Source: Trissonchulus latispiculum
Taxonomy: Eukaryota > Nematoda > Enoplea > Enoplida > Ironidae
Assembly: GCA_030248195.1 (NCBI GenBank)
Contig: JASAND010019994.1
Span: 1-64,000 of the forward strand
Direction of reading: 5' to 3'
Length of the DNA: 64,000 nt
Both the position numbers and the translations under genes were made by a program. The notes below the pieces were generated by a model, which did no database searches, was not told the origin of the DNA, and saw nothing but the letters and a program-made list of their open reading frames with translations. Numbering within the stretch: the first letter of the stretch is position 1; the number at the start of each line of letters is the position of its first letter. Below are positions 60,239 to 64,000 of the stretch, piece after piece.

Positions 60239-60440
60239 GCGTTCTTCATAAGGTAAAACTCTGGGTGAAATAATTCTGCGTGTAAAATACCGTTGAACAC
60301 TCTCAACATTATCAATGTCAGACACAAAGCAAGGGTTCCAAATTTCAGAATTAGATTCTAATATAGGACGTACGTAAGCAGTATACAGTTTAACAAGCAC
60401 AAGAACATCTTTCGTTACAAAGTTATTTAAGAGCGCAACT
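60239..60440 (-). pseudogene. LINE reverse-transcriptase fragment
   Basis: Minus-strand frame reads KLYTAYVRPILES, IWNPCF, VESVQRYFTRR: the conserved C-terminal RT/thumb region of non-LTR elements. Cut at 60238 by the MITE; coding similarity fades beyond about 60440. Confidence 0.8.
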
Positions 60441-60707
60441 AATACACGATAAGCTTATGAAACTATATAACCACAATGTTCATGAAATTTCAAATCAGGT
60501 GTCATCAACACTCCCAAATCAGAAATACAAAAAGTTTCGCTCAACTGAGCTTGGTTAAGTTTAGGTTTTGGTTCAGGTTGTGCTTGCTTTTTTATCATCT
60601 AGTTCTACGTACTCTATTGCCGTGTACTTAGGTACGTATATATTGCACAAACGGTGCAAATTGAGCATAACAGGAACGTGTGTCACATATCCTACTTTAC
60701 ATGACTA

Positions 60708-61238
60708 GAGATGAATCGGAAATCCGAAATATCGGAGCCGCCACTGACTTCCAAAAACCGGAACCAGCTCCTTAACGCTAAAAGCCGAAATTTTTGAAAA
60801 AATTTTCATTTTTTCGAAAAGCAATTTTTCGCTTGTTTGTAGCTACTGCTGCAAAGTTGTAGTATTATTTTCCATTATAAATTTCAAACTTTTAATGTAT
60901 TACTGACTTGAAATTTTGTAACTTGTTAGCTATGTTGTGTAACGTTGCTAAAGCACATTTTGTAGTTTTAAGTATATGAGTTATATGCTAGAGATTGCAA
61001 CAGCGCCGCAGGAAAAATTCCGCTCTGAAGAAATTTTTTGAGAAAATAAAATTCTGTTTCCAAAAGAATCAAAATTTTTCAGAAAGTTTAGAGAAGTTTG
61101 AAAAAACGTTATGTAAATTCTAACAAAGTTTTGCTTTCGGTAACAGGCTAAAATTGGCTTCGGTTCCGGTGAATTTTGAAAACCCGGAACCGAAACGGTA
61201 ACCAAAAAGTGGAACCGCGATTCCGGTCGATCCTTAGT
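60708..61238. mobile_element. Possible hAT-like MITE with CCGGAA motifs
   Basis: Left TAGAGATGAATCGGAA and right inverse TAAGGATCGACCGGAA are similar. CCGGAACC motifs lie near both ends. No matching 8-bp duplication found. Confidence 0.45.
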
Positions 61239-61254
61239 GTACAATTCAGCTAAA

Positions 61255-61470
61255 TCAGAATTTAGACTTCTTAGAAGACTTGGTTGTCGTGTTCACAAGC
61301 TTATTCAGAAGGGGGATGCTTTCTTTTATCGCTTTTTTTGGCTTTTTTACTAGTCCTGGTCCTATGTGCACTGAACTTGCAAACATTCTCAATAAGGTTC
61401 CGTTTTCTTTATACGTAATTGCTGAATTTTCGTCATGCAGATGTTGTGCCTGCTGTAACCACAAGTGTGC
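61255..61470 (-). CDS. Possible terminal exon of an unknown gene
   Basis: After an acceptor-like TTTACTAG the minus-strand frame gives 71 codons to a stop at 61255-61257, beginning AHLWLQQAQHLHDEN and ending in a Lys/Ser-rich tail. Composition is protein-like and unlike the surrounding repeats. No upstream exon was found, so it may be part of a gene, a processed fragment or chance. Confidence 0.35.
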   Translation of the reverse strand, partial: AHLWLQQAQHLHDENSAITYKENGTLLRMFASSVHIGPGLVKKPKKAIKESIPLLNKLVNTTTKSSKKSKF

Positions 61471-61524
61471 CTAGTAAATTAATTAAATATTAACTATAAT
61501 TAATGCTTGTTTTGCTTGAACTTA

Positions 61525-61626
61525 CTGCTATAATTAAATTCAGTTTTACTATAAAGCTGACAGGTAGTCTTGTTTATATAATAATTAAATTCAGTTTTAC
61601 TATAAAGCTGACAGGTAGTCTTGTTT
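61525..61626 (+). repeat. 48-bp tandem duplication
   Basis: AATTAAATTCAGTTTTACTA ... CTTGTTTAT occurs twice back to back. Confidence 0.8.
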
Positions 61627-61678
61627 ATTTTTTGGGAGGTACTTCGAGGGTATCCTCAGAGACTGTGGGTGAGGGACT

Positions 61679-62424
61679 CACCAAGTCAGTATTAGCAAAA
61701 AACTGTTTTTGGGGTCAAATAATGGCCATTTTCGAGGAAATTAGTTTTTTCAAAATTACCGCCACATGCTTAGGACAAAATTGGCTTAGTTATATTCAAT
61801 CGATACATCGTCCAAATGCACATTTTATGAATGCCTATTAGCCGGACTTTATTGCTTTCAGCTAGAGATTTGGCCGAAAAACCATTTTGGCAAAACTGCG
61901 ATTATTTTGTTTCGAACATCGATTTCTCAAAAACTACTCGACGGATTCCGGAGATTTTCGGCAGAATCGAAATTCGCACTTCTGCGGAGGGACGTTTTTC
62001 TTGGTTTGTGCTAAAACATATCGAGTAGCAAGAAAACTCAATGCGAAGTTAAGAAATTTTGTGTTACTGTGCATTTGGCCGATTTTCTCGACCGTTAAGA
62101 CCTGCTGAGCCAAATCCAAAAAAACGTCCCTGGGCCCATATGTCCTTCATATCATGGTACAAAAAGAACTTTTGGCCGATTCTTCAGTTTTGAGAAATCG
62201 ATGTTCAAAAACGTTTGGTCTATATTCTTCCTGTTAGATGTCAGCATGTCAGAAAATTTCTGCTATTTTTTGCTAATTTTGCCAGTTCTGTAAGTTCATG
62301 TGAATCTACAGATAATAAGCTTTAAAACGATGTATAAAGCTCTTTGCAATTCCCAAAATTGCGAAAGTTATAGCGTTTCAAAAAAACCACAAAAGCACTG
62401 CACAAAAGGATACCACCACCTTAA
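61679..62424. mobile_element. Second, 5'-truncated copy of the piggyBac-like MITE
   Basis: Direct repeat of about 59491-60238 with roughly 95% identity by eye, ending CCACCACCTTAA; the left quarter is missing. Confidence 0.8.
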
Positions 62425-62637
62425 AGGCGGGAGGCTGCCTTTCGGCAGAGCCGGCGTTGATGCGGCGTTGTTGTTGTTGTAGGGGGGTGAGGTTTTTTTG
62501 TATCTATACTCATTGTGGTCACCGATGGTTGGAATAATATATACAATCATGAAATGACATCATTTTTCCAAGTGTTAATAAAAAGAACGTAACGACAGAG
62601 GAATGTGTTAAGGATATAACCACAAGAATACTGCACT

Positions 62638-63021
62638 ATGATTTGGACACTAGCACTCAACCTATTAGTCTTTGCGACAGGTTGTGACGTTCACTACGTC
62701 ATTAATGATTTCAATGTTACCATGTGCGACCGAGATGTAATAATCACAACGTCCAATGAGACTGTACTATCTCTTCACCCAAACAAAGGACGAAGTTTGT
62801 ACCATCGACTGACTTATTGCAAATTGCATTTGTGTAGAGAAACGGACAGCACCAAGCGGAACAAATCTGGATGTCACTACCTGGATTGGGACCACTGCAT
62901 TGAATATTGCTATGACGAGAATCGACTACTAACCTATGTTTACGACAAAATGGAAGAAGTCAAATTCACCGATCACAATGATTTGACTGTAATCAAGCGA
63001 ATTCTTGCTGGTCACTTCTAA
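62638..63021 (+). CDS. Small secreted Cys-containing protein, 127 aa, unknown
   Basis: ATG opens a hydrophobic N-terminus (IWTLALNLLVFATG) typical of a signal peptide. The rest has about nine Cys and two N-glycosylation sites (NVT, NET), with a YCKLHLC and CIEYCYDEN region. It ends in a TAA. No family recognised. Its single-exon form and neighbours suggest it belongs to the compact cluster. Confidence 0.6.
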   Translation: MIWTLALNLLVFATGCDVHYVINDFNVTMCDRDVIITTSNETVLSLHPNKGRSLYHRLTYCKLHLCRETDSTKRNKSGCHYLDWDHCIEYCYDENRLLTYVYDKMEEVKFTDHNDLTVIKRILAGHF

Positions 63022-63086
63022 ATTAATATAAAGGATTGGCACTTTGGATATTGTGAGCAACAACTCGACAACAAACAACAACCACA

Positions 63087-63365
63087 ATGATTTATGCCTA
63101 CGAACACAGAGAATCAAACTTTGGTTTGATTTGGATTCAAATTGATGATCGAGTGCTGATGAACAGCGAAAGCTGGCTCGGAAGAATGGAGCAACTGCTA
63201 AATGAAAAGAGGAAAGTGTCAATGATTGTCAACACTGGCACCGGTAGCTTGGTACCAATCGGATTGACGGATGTTGAGCACTTCCCAAAACGGGAAGTTG
63301 CTATGATGCTCAACAAGAAACCCATGGTTGAGCTCTACGCCACTTATATCAATGATTCTACTTAA
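63087..63365 (+). CDS. Small protein of 92 aa, unknown
   Basis: Starts 65 bp after the previous stop. No signal peptide, no membrane segment, acidic-neutral mix with a Gly-Thr-Gly-Ser turn in the middle. Not recognised. CAACCACA before the ATG resembles the contexts of the neighbouring ORFs. Confidence 0.55.
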   Translation: MIYAYEHRESNFGLIWIQIDDRVLMNSESWLGRMEQLLNEKRKVSMIVNTGTGSLVPIGLTDVEHFPKREVAMMLNKKPMVELYATYINDST

Positions 63366-63446
63366 GAAAAGGCAATCAATAAGCCTCTAACCGAGGTTTC
63401 CGCCAGTTGGCGTTACAAATGTTTAAACGAAGAAGGTAGTTAATCA

Positions 63447-63540
63447 ATGATGACTCATAACCGGTTTTAGCTAGTTTAAAGTGAAAATGATGACGCATAA
63501 CCGGTTTTATCTAGTTTAAAGTGGTGACGCATAATCAATA
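63447..63540 (+). repeat. 40-bp tandem repeat between ORFs
   Basis: ATGATGACKCATAACCGG units at 63447 and 63487 (period 40), with a partial third TGACGCATAA at 63525. Contains TGACTCA/TGACGCA (AP-1/CRE-like) and AACCGGTT palindromes; ends in AATAAA. Confidence 0.75.
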
Positions 63541-63618
63541 AAAACAAGTTTTGTCGTGTCGTTATGTCCTGAGGCAGTGTTTAGCGCTAGTGTTTGCCAG
63601 TTTAACGTTTGCACTACA

Positions 63619-64000
63619 ATGGTTACTATTGGTTTTGTTACGATAGTTTCGAATGACTTGCATAAGATGGATGACGTCACAATGGAAATGACGGTATTAA
63701 TGCTGCTACCCAATGGACATACTGTCCATGAAACGTATATACCACGTCCTCCATCGCTATTTCATTTGATGTCCATTCATCGACAGGCGATATTCTACAG
63801 ATTTCGGAATGGCAGTACGACTCCAATTATTGCAACGGCTCCATTAATTTTGGAGAAAGTGTGCAGAGTGCTTCATCAATATGGGGTGGATGTGGTAATT
63901 AAAAACGGAGCCACACAATATCATCGGCTACAACATGCGCTTGCCAACCTGGACATTCTTGTCTATGATGGTGGTAAACATTTGGGCTACCCGACTTTCG
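63619..64000 (+). CDS. Partial ORF, at least 127 codons, open to the window edge
   Basis: ATG at 63619, no stop through 64000. Beta-strand-rich N-terminal part, a YIPRPPS segment, a VVIKNG motif and HALANLDILVYDGG followed by HLGYP. The alternation of short hydrophobic strands and the late D-x2-V-x-DGG are compatible with a nuclease-like fold. That is a weak impression, not an identification. The C-terminal part is outside the window. Confidence 0.55.
   Translation, partial: MVTIGFVTIVSNDLHKMDDVTMEMTVLMLLPNGHTVHETYIPRPPSLFHLMSIHRQAIFYRFRNGSTTPIIATAPLILEKVCRVLHQYGVDVVIKNGATQYHRLQHALANLDILVYDGGKHLGYPTF

Larger units (their letters stand above)
62570..64000 (+). other. Compact intronless gene cluster (virus-like or giant-transposon-like segment)
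   Basis: Three same-strand ORFs (62638-63021, 63087-63365, 63619-beyond the window) with spacers of 65 and 253 bp, AATAAA signals at about 62577 and 63535, and a 40-bp repeat between ORFs 2 and 3. No splice sites needed. This differs sharply from the intron-rich genes elsewhere in the window. Confidence 0.5.

Noticed and set aside
60708..61238. Firm hAT element call
   Set aside because: Ends are similar but the flanks do not form an 8-bp duplication, so kept only as possible.

Overview
The window looks like nuclear DNA of an invertebrate animal. Genes are split by GT-AG introns and GC-rich exons sit in AT-rich introns. There is a rhodopsin-family receptor and a long C2H2 zinc-finger protein, and the repeats are typical metazoan families (hAT-, piggyBac- and Tigger/pogo-like DNA elements, Ty1/copia, LINE, tRNA-derived SINEs). 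I cannot name the phylum. All splice calls come from reading the sequence: consensus sites, phase agreement, and zinc fingers that are completed across exon joins.

Positions 1-28.4 kb: one plus-strand gene fills this part. Fifteen coding exons (251-25851) join in frame into at least 2221 residues with about 23 C2H2 fingers, an RGG-rich stretch and an apparently undescribed about 100-residue domain present twice. The N-terminal exon(s) lie upstream of the window. The introns and 3' UTR are packed with non-autonomous mobile elements, several with exact target-site duplications (TSDs). Introns 7 and 13 each hold a copy of an element made of an 11-bp-stem hairpin followed by two different tandem arrays. 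Intron 13 also holds a 5-kb segment bracketed by inverted arrays of a 14-15 bp iteron.

Positions 28.4-34.9 kb: a dense cluster of miniature elements (three hAT-like with 8-bp duplications, three of another family with 7-bp duplications) surrounds a small three-exon gene for a 214-residue membrane protein (31004-34567).

Positions 34.9-47.4 kb: mostly gene-poor, with SINE, MITE and LINE remnants, then a two-exon class A GPCR gene (43526-47385) whose intron contains a 566-bp MITE.

Positions 47.4-62.4 kb: a transposon graveyard. It holds a Tigger/pogo transposase on the minus strand with one internal stop and a separate Cys-rich tail exon, a 1.56-kb foldback element, a decayed minus-strand Ty1/copia element with an internal duplication, a LINE reverse-transcriptase remnant, and a repeated piggyBac-like MITE.

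Positions 62.6-64.0 kb: the style changes to three short, closely spaced, intronless plus-strand ORFs with tiny spacers, AATAAA signals and a 40-bp tandem repeat between them. This looks like the edge of a compact virus-like or giant-transposon segment. The third ORF runs off the window.
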